This document shows, one piece after another, positions 1 through 6,487 of a stretch of DNA of 8,738 nt. The stretch's first letter is position 1. Each line of letters starts with the position of its first letter. The position numbers and the translations under genes are program-made. The stretch is taken from contig DATKXU010000045.1 in the NCBI GenBank assembly GCA_035528905.1, positions 1 through 8,738 of the forward strand, in the 5' to 3' direction. This stretch comes from DATKXU01 sp035528905 (GTDB taxonomy: Bacteria; Armatimonadota; UBA5829; DTJY01). Under the pieces are notes generated by a model. That model made no database searches. It had not been told where the DNA came from and saw only the letters and a program-made list of their open reading frames with translations.

Positions 1-1
1 T

Positions 2-214
2 CTCTTGCCGGCACAGACGGTCATGGCCACGATGAGCGGCGATATGCTGGAGTTCCGCGCGACATCGGCTGCATGCCCGCCCACGGGCACGCCGACAGCG
101 TTGGACGGCGTGGTGGTATCCGCGCTGATCCACATCCCTCCGCAAGCGGAGGGTACGACTCCTACTCCAACGCTGCCGCCTGAGATGTCCCCGGCGGAAG
201 ACGAGGAGATGTAA
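2..214 (+). CDS. 3' end of an unrecognised protein (5' part outside the window)
   Basis: The frame is open from the left edge to a TAA at 212-214, giving about 70 residues. A TTG at position 5 is in frame but has no visible ribosome binding site, so I treat this as the C-terminal part of a gene that starts upstream. I do not recognise the family. The last 30 residues are rich in Pro and Thr and end in a short acidic tail (Glu-Asp-Glu-Glu-Met). Third codon positions are mostly G or C, which fits coding use in this genome. A perfect small hairpin (136-153) lies inside the frame and may be an inserted repeat. The gene converges on the glycosidase-like gene at 286-1719 and shares the hairpin at 217-250 with it. 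It could also be non-coding, since little of it is visible. Confidence 0.45.
   Translation, partial: LLPAQTVMATMSGDMLEFRATSAACPPTGTPTALDGVVVSALIHIPPQAEGTTPTPTLPPEMSPAEDEEM
136..153. repeat. Short perfect hairpin inside the partial CDS
   Basis: CCCTCCGC (136-143), a two-base AA loop and GCGGAGGG (146-153) form a perfect 8-bp stem. It resembles the other small hairpins in the window (6377-6594, 8220-8297) in size and style, though not in sequence. It is within the C-terminal codons of the first gene, so it may be a REP-like element that entered coding sequence. Confidence 0.45.
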
Positions 215-216
215 CC

Positions 217-250
217 AAAGGAGCATGGGGCCTGCACCCCATGCTCCTTT
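217..250. terminator. Bidirectional hairpin terminator between convergent genes
   Basis: A perfect 14-bp inverted repeat with arms at 217-230 and 237-250 and a 6-base loop sits between the stop of the rightward gene (214) and the stop of the leftward gene (288-286). The arms begin and end in AAA/TTT, giving a short U run on either strand. Position, stem strength and the convergent context make it a plausible terminator for both genes. The T tracts are short, so it may be only partly intrinsic. Confidence 0.75.
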
Positions 251-285
251 GCGAACACTCGATCAAGCTGGAGCGCCGAGAGGGG

Positions 286-1719
286 TCACGGCGCCGCGTC
301 TGATGGCGGCACAGGAGCCGTGGCCGGCAAGCTCTCTGCGGGTAGTTGTGGAGCCACCACCGGCGCGGGAGCCACGTCCGCAGGCACACTTTCAGGTGGA
401 GCAGCAGATTCGGGCGAGGCCGCAGGCGCAGGTACCGAGAACGCGTACCGCTTGCCCACGTCACAAAGCATATCGTAGGTGTCGCCGAGCAGCTTCAGCA
501 GCGCCTGGCGGTCGGGCTTGTCGTATATCGCAGAGGAGGCGTCCGCCGTCTCATTCCAGTTATAGTAGGCCAGTCCATTCGCACATGTGGCGCAGTCCAG
601 CGCGAAAGCCACCGCCCTCTGAGGAGTGGAGTCGCCGAAGAACCGGTAGGCCAGGATCAGGCGCTTGCCGTTGAGCATCATCACTTCCTGCTCCTTCGCA
701 ACCGCGCCTGAGGATGTCAGGCCGACCGTGCGTATGAAGACGATATCGGCGAATTCTACGGCCTTGTACTCGTTTGCGTTATTCCATCGGTACACGTTCG
801 CGTCCGGGTGGTCTATGCTGAACGGGTATGCGACCTCCGCGACGAAAAGCACATCCTTGTGGCGCTTCCTGACCTGCTTCGCTACGTCTCTCAGCGCGTC
901 GTTGATCAAGCGCGCTCTGAACAGGACGTGCTCCCGCACGGCCATCGGCATGTTGTTCTTGTCCTCGAAGGCATAGTTGAAGATGGTCTTGTCGCAGGGG
1001 TCAATCTCGTCGAAGCTCTTGTAGTTCGTGCCCCATTTCGAGTTGAGCTGGTTCAGGTCATGGTATGAGGCGCGCATCCACTTGCGGAAGTACGCGTTCG
1101 TCTCCTCGTCAAAGGAGAGCGCAAGCCCGTCGGAGCTGCGCCAGCCCGTCTCCACCATCAGGCCGACGACCGGACGCAGCTTCCCCCGGTCGTTTATCCG
1201 CAGCAGCGCCGGATGGTCGGCATAGCGGTCGAGGTATACCGTGATGTAGTGAGTCAGCGCGCGTCTAAACTCGCCATCCCGGTAGACGACGCAGTCTTCC
1301 TCCGGCTGCTTGTCCTGGTTGACGGCCGGCTTCAACTGAAAGTGCGAGAATTTCATAAGGCCGGCTCGATCCACCGCCTGGAGCTGAAGCCAGGGCAGGA
1401 TAAACATTTTCTCCTGGCCCGCCAGCTTGTACTCCCTGTCCAGCCAGTACCACGCGCGGTCAACGGCCTGGCTTACCTCATGATCCAGGCACAGAGTGTT
1501 GAAGCCGATCTCCCTCATCTTACGCAGATCCGCGGTCACGGCGGCATCGTCGGTCTTCCAGGGATCCCACCAGTGCGGGAAGTAATAGATCGCCTTCAGC
1601 GTCTGATCGTCCGAAAGTCTCAGCGGATCTCGCACACCGATCTTGCCAGCACACGCAGCGCTGATCGCGATACATAACAGGAGAAGACAAATCGCGGCCC
1701 TCGCAAGGATTCTCTTCAC
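286..1719 (-). CDS. Secreted or lipid-anchored TIM-barrel glycoside-hydrolase-like protein
   Basis: This encodes 477 residues from a GTG start with an AGGAGG site 8 bases upstream. Residues 1-22 are a signal peptide (Lys-Arg, then a Leu/Ile/Ala core). Ala-Ala-Cys at 21-23 is an acceptable lipobox, so the protein is probably a lipoprotein, although signal peptidase I cleavage after ACA is also possible. Residues 40-420 look like a glycosidase TIM barrel: an opening strand-helix-strand (IYYFPHWWDPW through FNTLCLDHE), then a stretch at 185-240 (GLMVETGW, FRKWM, LNSKWGTNY, FDEIDP) that recalls the GH42 beta-galactosidase region after the acid/base strand. Glu190 and Glu295 (FVAEV) are candidate catalytic residues. 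The last 50 residues are a Pro/Ala/Ser/Val tail, a likely flexible wall or envelope spacer. Substrate and exact family are not determinable. It is transcribed alone from the promoter at 1781-1809. Confidence 0.8.
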   Translation of the reverse strand: MKRILARAAICLLLLCIAISAACAGKIGVRDPLRLSDDQTLKAIYYFPHWWDPWKTDDAAVTADLRKMREIGFNTLCLDHEVSQAVDRAWYWLDREYKLAGQEKMFILPWLQLQAVDRAGLMKFSHFQLKPAVNQDKQPEEDCVVYRDGEFRRALTHYITVYLDRYADHPALLRINDRGKLRPVVGLMVETGWRSSDGLALSFDEETNAYFRKWMRASYHDLNQLNSKWGTNYKSFDEIDPCDKTIFNYAFEDKNNMPMAVREHVLFRARLINDALRDVAKQVRKRHKDVLFVAEVAYPFSIDHPDANVYRWNNANEYKAVEFADIVFIRTVGLTSSGAVAKEQEVMMLNGKRLILAYRFFGDSTPQRAVAFALDCATCANGLAYYNWNETADASSAIYDKPDRQALLKLLGDTYDMLCDVGKRYAFSVPAPAASPESAAPPESVPADVAPAPVVAPQLPAESLPATAPVPPSDAAP

Positions 1720-1780
1720 CGTATCATCCTCCTAAGCCCTCAGTGAAAGAGGAGTATTGTATAGCAACCAAGTCTACGGC

Positions 1781-1809
1781 ATTCTAGCATGCGAGCGGTA
1801 TGGGGTCAA
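1781..1809 (-). promoter_or_regulatory. Sigma70-type promoter for the glycosidase-like gene
   Basis: Reading leftward, TTGACC (1809-1804) is followed by a 17-bp spacer and TAGAAT (1786-1781). The predicted start of transcription is near 1774, leaving a leader of about 55 bases before the GTG at 1719. The -10 is the same hexamer, at the same spacing, as in the ligA promoter. Confidence 0.7.
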
Positions 1810-1905
1810 GGGGTTGGTAATCAGTTTGTGAATGCAACGCCAGCGAGCCGTGCTTGAGAGCATCGGGGGTGATGATGAGTCCGCCGGTGGTCAGCTTCGG
1901 AGGTG

Positions 1906-2030
1906 GGCTAACGCTGGAGTTGAGCCGCCACGGTGTTGGCACACGGCACTACAAAGCGAGCGGTAACGTAGCAGCCAAGTACCTCTGGACGCGGCGCGCG
2001 AAAGCGCCGCGGCTGCAACTAGGGCTAGGC
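1906..2030 (-). other. Putative integron attC site (59-base-element-like)
   Basis: Read leftward, the order is R'' GCCTAGC (2030-2024), L'' AGTTGCAGCCG (2020-2010), a variable middle, L' CGGCTCAACT (1927-1918) and R' GTTAGCC (1912-1906). L'' and L' pair over 11 bp when one flanking base is included, with one unpaired C in L'', the extrahelical base typical of attC sites. L' and R' are separated by 5 bases (CCAGC), and the AGCGTTAG context matches known attC ends. R'' and R' each differ from the consensus (RYYYAAC, GTTRRRY) at one base. The middle contains its own small GC hairpin (1991-2010). The 125-bp length is within the attC range. It lies about 30 bp past the stop of the leftward protease gene and in the same orientation, as in a gene cassette. 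The region 1810-1905 next to it shows nothing else I can name. Confidence 0.6.
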
Positions 2031-2061
2031 ACGATCAGATCTTGTATCAACCGATTCGCTG

Positions 2062-2949
2062 TTATACATGTGCGATTTGTATGAAGGCAATGCCTTTGTG
2101 ATTCTCGATGATCTTGTACGCAGCAGTGGCTGACAAAGTGTGGATACAAGCGTGATGGACAGAAAGTACAGCATCTTGAAGTTTATGGTCATCCTCGAGA
2201 ACAACCACATCTAGCCCCATCTGGCGGCACTTTGCGATTGACAAATGCCTGGCGTGGGATTTTGTAAGCGCGTGGTCGCCAAGCTCAGCGATTATGGTGT
2301 CTGCCATTGCGCCTGCGTTCTCTTTATCTTTCAACATTCCAGCCAACAGCCATTCCTTGACCATTTCCGTTGACCACTGAATAGCCTTTTCACATTCTCC
2401 AATAAATGCGGGTGGGTATTTGGCAATTATCGGTTGCCAGACAAACGCTTTGCTCTGATCGCTCTTTATTTCCTGATGCGCTCGTTTGAATTCCTCCACC
2501 ACCCCATGCGCCGGTATATTCTGGAACTGTGGGTCAATAGGCCCAAGGCTTGAATGCTTGCCCATGATTATTTGTTCACAAGCACAGGCAATCATTGTCC
2601 CAGATGATAGCGCCAGTTGTGGAACAATAGCCCTAATCCCAGTGCCGAACATTGAACGCAGATAATCTACCAAAGATTCTGTCGCTGCTGTCTCTCCTCC
2701 TGGAGTATGTAGGATAAGGTCTAACCCAAGAGAACGGTCAAGGCCGTGAATGGCATTCATGAAGCCATTCTTGTCACCATCGTTTAATTCCGTTCCGGGC
2801 CAACCTGGTTTTTGCAACCAACCGGAGTAGTAGATGATGATGTTCCGGTTGGTAATCTCAAACAGTCTTGTGAGATAGGTTCGACGAACTACATCGTACG
2901 TGCTGCCTGACGCCTTAATCTCGTTGAATATCTCGTTCCAATCCGCCAC
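2062..2949 (-). CDS. SDH-family (ClpP/SppA-like) serine protease
   Basis: This encodes 295 residues from a GTG start with an AAGGAGG site 5 bases upstream. It fits the serine dehydrogenase proteinase family (SDH, ClpP/crotonase fold): a strand IIIYYSGW near residue 40, an HTPGGET loop at 81-87 (oxyanion-type), LALSSGTMIA at 112-121 with Ser115 (or Ser116) as the likely nucleophile where relatives have Ser-Ala-Gly-Thr, and GKHSSLGPIDPQ at 130-141, typical of this family just after the nucleophile helix. There is no convincing signal peptide, so it is probably cytoplasmic or peripheral. A helical C-terminal region (150-295) follows. It overlaps the small upstream ORF by 35 bp and precedes the attC-like site, and its base composition is clearly lower in G+C than ligA. 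The substrate is unknown. Family assignment is fairly secure, the biological role is not. Confidence 0.8.
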   Translation of the reverse strand: MADWNEIFNEIKASGSTYDVVRRTYLTRLFEITNRNIIIYYSGWLQKPGWPGTELNDGDKNGFMNAIHGLDRSLGLDLILHTPGGETAATESLVDYLRSMFGTGIRAIVPQLALSSGTMIACACEQIIMGKHSSLGPIDPQFQNIPAHGVVEEFKRAHQEIKSDQSKAFVWQPIIAKYPPAFIGECEKAIQWSTEMVKEWLLAGMLKDKENAGAMADTIIAELGDHALTKSHARHLSIAKCRQMGLDVVVLEDDHKLQDAVLSVHHACIHTLSATAAYKIIENHKGIAFIQIAHV

Positions 2950-3133
2950 GTTCGCCTCCTTCAGCCTCGTCTGTTAGATCTGTTAGAGTGGTAGTAGCAA
3001 TTCGAATGAATGCGTGCCCTTTTATGGCGGGCTTGAGAGTTACTTTAGACCACTCAATAAAATCGCGGCGGTCAGTTTCGCTCAGTATCGCCATGTCAGC
3101 GAACATGCGCTCTATTTCTTGTTGGCTTAGCAC
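2915..3133 (-). CDS. Small protein (72 residues) coupled to the SDH-like protease
   Basis: A GTG start at 3133 has GAGAGGA 5 to 8 bases upstream and a TATAAT-type promoter just before it. The product is short, with an amphipathic acidic N-terminus (LSQQEIERMFADM, then ETDRRDFIEW) and a charged tail. I recognise no family. Its 3' end overlaps the start of the protease gene by 35 bp, and the protease Shine-Dalgarno lies inside it, so the two are likely translationally coupled. The base composition matches the protease rather than ligA, so the pair appear to have arrived together. The tail (AEGGERGG and onward) is just the reading of the protease start region in another frame, so the functional part is probably the first 55 residues. 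It could instead be a leader ORF or a spurious call. Confidence 0.5.
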   Translation of the reverse strand: MLSQQEIERMFADMAILSETDRRDFIEWSKVTLKPAIKGHAFIRIATTTLTDLTDEAEGGERGGLERDIQRD

Positions 3134-3150
3134 AGCCGTCCTCTCAAGAT

Positions 3151-3159
3151 ATTATAGCA
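3151..3159 (-). promoter_or_regulatory. Extended -10 promoter for the small ORF and protease
   Basis: Reading leftward, TGCTATAAT is a perfect extended -10 element (TGn plus TATAAT at 3156-3151). No good -35 is present at 16-18 bp, which is usual for extended -10 promoters. The predicted transcript would start near 3144, almost at the Shine-Dalgarno, so the leader would be very short. A promoter inside the block would allow expression wherever the block inserts. Confidence 0.55.
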
Positions 3160-3317
3160 ACACTAAACCGAGTGCCGCGGAATTAGCCGAAATATGCTGC
3201 TGGACTGGTGAGCGCGCGCATAACAGCAACTTTTACCCCTTATTCGACTTCTTAGGGGATTGTACCAAGGTGGGAGCCGTTTGTCAAAGCGAAGAGCACG
3301 CAGTTTCAAGAGTCAGA

Positions 3318-3335
3318 CCAGCCCTCAAGGGCTGG
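3318..3335. repeat. Perfect hairpin just upstream of the ligA promoter
   Basis: CCAGCCCT, a two-base loop and AGGGCTGG form an 8-bp perfect stem ending 11 bases before the ligA -35. There is no T tract, so it is more likely a REP-like element or insulating structure than a terminator. Confidence 0.45.
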
Positions 3336-3346
3336 GCGGCCTCGAT

Positions 3347-3375
3347 TTGACAGTGCATCCCGGCCATGTTAGAAT
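3347..3375 (+). promoter_or_regulatory. Sigma70-type promoter of the ligA operon
   Basis: TTGACA (3347-3352) is a perfect -35, followed by a 17-bp spacer and TAGAAT (3370-3375), five of six for -10. Transcription should start near 3382, about 22 bases before the ATG at 3404. The promoter decides the ligA start, because longer in-frame starts would lie upstream of it. Confidence 0.8.
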
Positions 3376-3403
3376 TTCGCTGCTTTCCGAAGAGGTGAGC
3401 GCG

Positions 3404-5494
3404 ATGGATGAACGAGCCGCTGCTGCCCGCATCGAGGAACTCAGGCAGCAGATAAACTACCACAATTACCGCTACTACGTGCTCGACTCGCCGGTGATAT
3501 CCGACGCCGAGTACGACAGGCTCTTGCAGGAGCTAACCGCGCTGGAGGAGGAGCATCCGGAGCTTGTGACGCCGGACTCGCCGACGCAGCGCGTGGGCGC
3601 CCCGCCGACAGCCGCGTTCGAGTCGTACACGCACCGCCAGCCGATGCTGAGCCTCTCCAACGCGTTCGGAGACGAGGAGCTTCTCGCGTTCGACAGGCGA
3701 ATCAAGCGGATGCTCGGCATGAGTCCGGACGCGGATGTGGAGTACGTCGCGGAGTTGAAGATTGACGGCCTGGCGGTCTCGCTCACTTACGAGGCGGGCG
3801 GATTCGCGCGCGGCGCGACTCGCGGTGACGGCGATTCGGGCGAGGATATCACGCAGAACCTGAGAACGATCAAGGCAATTCCGCTTAGGCTGTTGGGTTC
3901 CGGGACTGAACGCCCAACGTCCAACCGGCAACCGGAATCCTCCGATCCGCAGTCATCACTCGTCACTCAGCACTCATCACTCCCGATCCCGGAGTTGATC
4001 GAGGTCCGGGGGGAGGTCTTCCTGCTGCACGATGAGTTCCGCCGGATCAACAGAGAGCGCGAGGCAGCCGGCGAGCCGACGTTCGCGAACCCCCGGAATG
4101 CGGCGGCCGGATCGGTTCGGCAGCTCGATTCCTCGGTGACCGCCCGCCGGAAGCTGGACATCTTCGTCTACGGAGTCGGCTTCATGCAGGGCGCGGCGTT
4201 CGCCACCCACTACCAGACGCTCCAGGCGCTTCGATCGTGGGGCTTCAAGACCAACCCGAATACCCGCTTGTGCAAGAGCATCGAAGAGATTCGAGAGTTC
4301 ATCGCGGAGTGGGCCGACAAGCGCGAGGCCCTCGGCTACGACATTGACGGCGTGGTGGTCAAGGTCAATTCGCTCGAGTTCCAGAACCGCCTGGGCTTCG
4401 TGGCGAGGAGTCCGCGATGGGCGGCCGCGTACAAGTACCCGGCTACCCAGGAGACTACCGTCATCCGCGACATAATCGTTCAGGTCGGGAGAACGGGCGC
4501 GCTGACTCCGGTAGCCGTCATGGATCCGGTCGAGGTCGGCGGCGTCACTGTGAGCCGGGCCACGCTGCACAACCAGGACGAAATCGAGCGGAAGGACGTC
4601 CGCATCGGCGACACGGTCGTGATCCAGCGCGCGGGCGATGTGATCCCGGAGGTCGTGCAGGTCATAAAGGAGAGGCGAACCGGCGCGGAAGTTCCGTTCA
4701 GGATGCCGGGCAAGTGCCCCGCTTGCGGCGGCGAGGTCGAGCGCCCGGAAGGCGAGGCGGTCGCGCGGTGTGTGAACCTCGCATGCCCGGCTCAGGTGAA
4801 GGAGCGCATCATCCATTTCACATCCCGGAACGCCCTGAACATCGAAGGCGTCGGGCCGGGGCAGGTCGAGCAGTTCACCGAGAAGGGATTGATCCGGGAC
4901 CCGGCTGACCTCTATTACCTGAAGCTGGAGGACCTTCTCGCGCTGGAGCGGATGGGCGAGAAGCTCGCCTCGAACATAGTAGCCGCGATCGAGAAGAGCA
5001 AGCAGACGACGCTCGCGCGGCTGATATACGGGCTTGGCATCCGGCATGTCGGCGAGCATGTCGCTCAGGTGCTCGCGGACCACTTCGGGTCAATCGAGCG
5101 GCTGCAGGGCGCCTCGGAGGAGGAACTGAGCGCGGTTCCCGAGGTCGGCGCGGTGATAGCGAGCAGCATCGCGGCGTTCTTCTCCGAGCCGGAAAACCGC
5201 GCGGTGCTGGGGAAGCTCCGCAGCGCAGGCGTGATTCCGAGCGCCGCTGAGAAGCCCGCAGGCGCGGTCCTGGCCGGAAAGACCTTCGTCTTCACGGGCG
5301 CGCTCCAGTCGTTCTCCCGCGAGGAAGCGGAGGAGAAGGTTCGGCTTCTGGGAGGCCGGGCGGCATCCAGCGTGAGCGGGAGCACCGATTTCGTCGTCGC
5401 CGGTGAGAGCGCCGGCTCGAAGCTTCAGAAGGCCCGGGAACTGGGAATCACCGTGCTGACCGAGCAGGAATTCATTGATATGATCGGCGGATGA
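3404..5494 (+). CDS. ligA: NAD-dependent DNA ligase LigA
   Basis: LigA seals DNA nicks using NAD+ in replication and repair. The product is 696 residues, slightly longer than the usual ~670. The ATG at 3404 is preceded by AGAGGTGAG, and an upstream in-frame start at 3260 is excluded by the promoter at 3347-3375. Domains in order: the NAD-binding Ia region (NYRYYVLDSP, DAEYDRL at residues 34-40), the adenylation domain with KIDG (Lys119 is the AMP-accepting lysine), EVRGE at 200-204, DGVVVK (Lys320) and AAYKYPA (Lys344), an OB fold with LHNQDEI, a four-Cys zinc finger (Cys438, 441, 456, 461), helix-hairpin-helix repeats around 500-600 and a C-terminal BRCT domain (about 620-696). All key residues are present. 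A Ser/Thr/Pro/Gln-rich insert of about 26 residues at 166-194 is absent from typical LigA. It is the first gene of an operon, ending 7 bp before the VanZ-like gene. Confidence 0.97.
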   Translation: MDERAAAARIEELRQQINYHNYRYYVLDSPVISDAEYDRLLQELTALEEEHPELVTPDSPTQRVGAPPTAAFESYTHRQPMLSLSNAFGDEELLAFDRRIKRMLGMSPDADVEYVAELKIDGLAVSLTYEAGGFARGATRGDGDSGEDITQNLRTIKAIPLRLLGSGTERPTSNRQPESSDPQSSLVTQHSSLPIPELIEVRGEVFLLHDEFRRINREREAAGEPTFANPRNAAAGSVRQLDSSVTARRKLDIFVYGVGFMQGAAFATHYQTLQALRSWGFKTNPNTRLCKSIEEIREFIAEWADKREALGYDIDGVVVKVNSLEFQNRLGFVARSPRWAAAYKYPATQETTVIRDIIVQVGRTGALTPVAVMDPVEVGGVTVSRATLHNQDEIERKDVRIGDTVVIQRAGDVIPEVVQVIKERRTGAEVPFRMPGKCPACGGEVERPEGEAVARCVNLACPAQVKERIIHFTSRNALNIEGVGPGQVEQFTEKGLIRDPADLYYLKLEDLLALERMGEKLASNIVAAIEKSKQTTLARLIYGLGIRHVGEHVAQVLADHFGSIERLQGASEEELSAVPEVGAVIASSIAAFFSEPENRAVLGKLRSAGVIPSAAEKPAGAVLAGKTFVFTGALQSFSREEAEEKVRLLGGRAASSVSGSTDFVVAGESAGSKLQKARELGITVLTEQEFIDMIGG
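3897..3986. repeat. Low-complexity insertion in ligA with a heptanucleotide tandem repeat
   Basis: The segment encoding ligase residues about 166-194 contains four tandem heptamers (TCATCAC, TCGTCAC, TCAGCAC, TCATCAC at 3953-3980), preceded by a CCAAC/CCGG-rich stretch (3914-3938). GGGTTCCGG near 3895 is nearly the inverse of CCGGAATCC near 3932. Because the unit is 7 bases, copies cycle through frames, yet the total length keeps the frame. It resembles the intergenic short tandem heptamer repeats known from several bacterial groups, here placed inside an essential gene. Confidence 0.65.
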
Positions 5495-5501
5495 CAACTC
5501 G

Positions 5502-5942
5502 ATGGCGGAAGAATCTCCAAAGACCGAACAGGTAGACTTGAAGCGCGCCGCCTCGGCCTGGGCGCCGGTCCTGGCATACATGGCGATCATATTCGCGCTG
5601 TCCGCCCAGCCGAAGCTTCCCGAGATTCCCGTGCCGATTCTCTCGTGGGACAAAGCTCAGCATTTGGCAGCTTATCTGGGGCTGGCACTGGTGGCATTCC
5701 GGGCGGCCAATCTCATGCCGATAGCTGCAAGGCCGGGATCCTACGTCCAATCGTTCATCCTGGCTGCGTTATATGGCGCTTCGGATGAGTTCCACCAGAA
5801 GTTTGTGGCTGGGAGAAGCGCCCAAGTGGGGGACTGGCTCGCTGATGCGCTCGGCGCGGCCCTGGCGCTGGTAATCTTAGCTGTTATCAGCAAATGTTCT
5901 GCGAATGGAGGGAGACGACTTGGCAAAGCCCAAAGAGGATAA
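5502..5942 (+). CDS. VanZ-family membrane protein
   Basis: This encodes a 146-residue integral membrane protein. The ATG is 7 bp after the ligA stop, and a weak GGCGG overlaps the end of ligA, which suggests translational coupling. Predicted membrane segments are at about 20-35, 53-70, 79-94 and 111-130. The VanZ signatures are clear: Asp50-Lys51 with His54 and Tyr58 (WDKAQHLAAYLGLA), then SDEFHQKFVAGR at 94-105 and Asp111 in the last helix region (DWLADALGAA). Family members are small polytopic proteins. VanZ itself raises teicoplanin resistance, but most relatives, including ones next to housekeeping genes like this, have no proven role, so I would not infer drug resistance. Its 3' end overlaps the DUF1844 gene by 23 bp. 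Confidence 0.9.
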   Translation: MAEESPKTEQVDLKRAASAWAPVLAYMAIIFALSAQPKLPEIPVPILSWDKAQHLAAYLGLALVAFRAANLMPIAARPGSYVQSFILAALYGASDEFHQKFVAGRSAQVGDWLADALGAALALVILAVISKCSANGGRRLGKAQRG

Positions 5943-6348
5943 GGGCTATGAGGCAGTGGACAAGCGCAAGGTGAAGCTCGGCAAGGACGAAGAGGTTCAT
6001 GCCGAGCCCGAAGGCGATGAGGCTCAGCCCGAAGCGGAAGCCCAGCCCGAAGGAGAGCAGGAAGCCGCGGAGGAGGGGCCAAGACTCCCGCCGGTGGATG
6101 TCTACTCGCTGCTGAAGTCCTTGATCCGCATCCTGGAGGCTCACGCGTGGCAGTGGCTCGGCCTGGTGAAGAACCCGATCACCGGCGAGATGGAGAAAGA
6201 CCTGGCGCAGGCGAAGGTCGCGATAGACACCATCTCCGTCCTGGTCACCCAGCTCGAGGGCAAATTGGACGAGTTTGAACAGCGCGACCTGAAGGGCCTG
6301 ATCAGCGACCTCCAGATCAACTTCGTCCAGCAGCAGTCCCGGCCCTGA
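5920..6348 (+). CDS. DUF1844 family protein
   Basis: This encodes 142 residues from a TTG start. I prefer TTG at 5920 because GGAGGGAG (5907-5914) is at the right distance. An ATG 15 bases upstream has no ribosome binding site and would itself overlap that motif. Residues 1-56 are a charged, disordered Lys/Glu tail with Glu-Ala-Gln-Pro repeats. Residues 57-137 match DUF1844: PPVDVYSLLKSL, AWQWLGLVKNPITGE, a helix DLAQAKVAIDTISVL and the ending DLKGLISDLQINFV. The family's function is unknown. It is a small all-helical domain common in environmental phyla. It overlaps the VanZ-like gene and is the last gene of the ligA operon. A hairpin cluster follows 28 bp later and could end transcription. 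Confidence 0.88.
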   Translation: MAKPKEDKGYEAVDKRKVKLGKDEEVHAEPEGDEAQPEAEAQPEGEQEAAEEGPRLPPVDVYSLLKSLIRILEAHAWQWLGLVKNPITGEMEKDLAQAKVAIDTISVLVTQLEGKLDEFEQRDLKGLISDLQINFVQQQSRP

Positions 6349-6370
6349 GAACACGCGCCGGGCCCTCCAA

Positions 6371-6404
6371 CCCGTTGTCGAGGGAAATCTTTTCCCTCGA
6401 CCAG
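6371..6404 (+). repeat. 34-nt hairpin repeat, copy 1
   Basis: This is identical over 34 bases to 6564-6597. Within it, 6377-6401 is a perfect palindrome with 11-bp arms (GTCGAGGGAAA and its complement) around a 3-base loop. It lies 23 bp past the DUF1844 stop and may act as a transcript end or stability element. The style is REP-like. Confidence 0.75.
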
Positions 6405-6415
6405 TGCCGCCCGAT

Positions 6416-6441
6416 AGGAGGCGATTTCCAAATCGCCTCCT
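6416..6441. repeat. Perfect 12-bp-stem hairpin
   Basis: AGGAGGCGATTT (6416-6427), a CC loop and AAATCGCCTCCT (6430-6441). It is part of the hairpin cluster between the DUF1844 gene and the TIR gene. Confidence 0.7.
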
Positions 6442-6448
6442 GAGCCAG

Positions 6449-6474
6449 GGGTAGGGATTCGGAAATCCCTACCC
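6449..6474. repeat. Perfect 11-bp-stem hairpin
   Basis: GGGTAGGGATT (6449-6459), a CGGA loop and AATCCCTACCC (6464-6474). It is 7 bp from the previous hairpin and unrelated to it in sequence. Confidence 0.7.
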
Positions 6475-6487
6475 ATCAAGGGAACGA

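Noticed and set aside
1854..2084. Rightward 76-codon frame
   Set aside because: It is nearly all attC-like sequence and has no family resemblance or ribosome binding site.
3218..3224. GTTATGC (leftward) as the upstream cassette boundary
   Set aside because: It fits the core-site consensus only imperfectly and has no paired L boxes, so I mention it only as a weak possibility.
3260..3403. 48-residue N-terminal extension of LigA
   Set aside because: The extension spans the TTGACA/TAGAAT promoter and a hairpin, resembles no ligase sequence, and the ATG at 3404 has its own ribosome binding site.
3977..5083. Long leftward open frame of 368 codons opposite ligA
   Set aside because: It lies wholly antisense to a well-supported ligase, and its Arg/Asp/Leu-rich product is typical of a GC-rich shadow frame.
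5502..5942. Glycopeptide resistance gene
   Set aside because: VanZ-like proteins are widespread without resistance roles, and no van operon genes are nearby.
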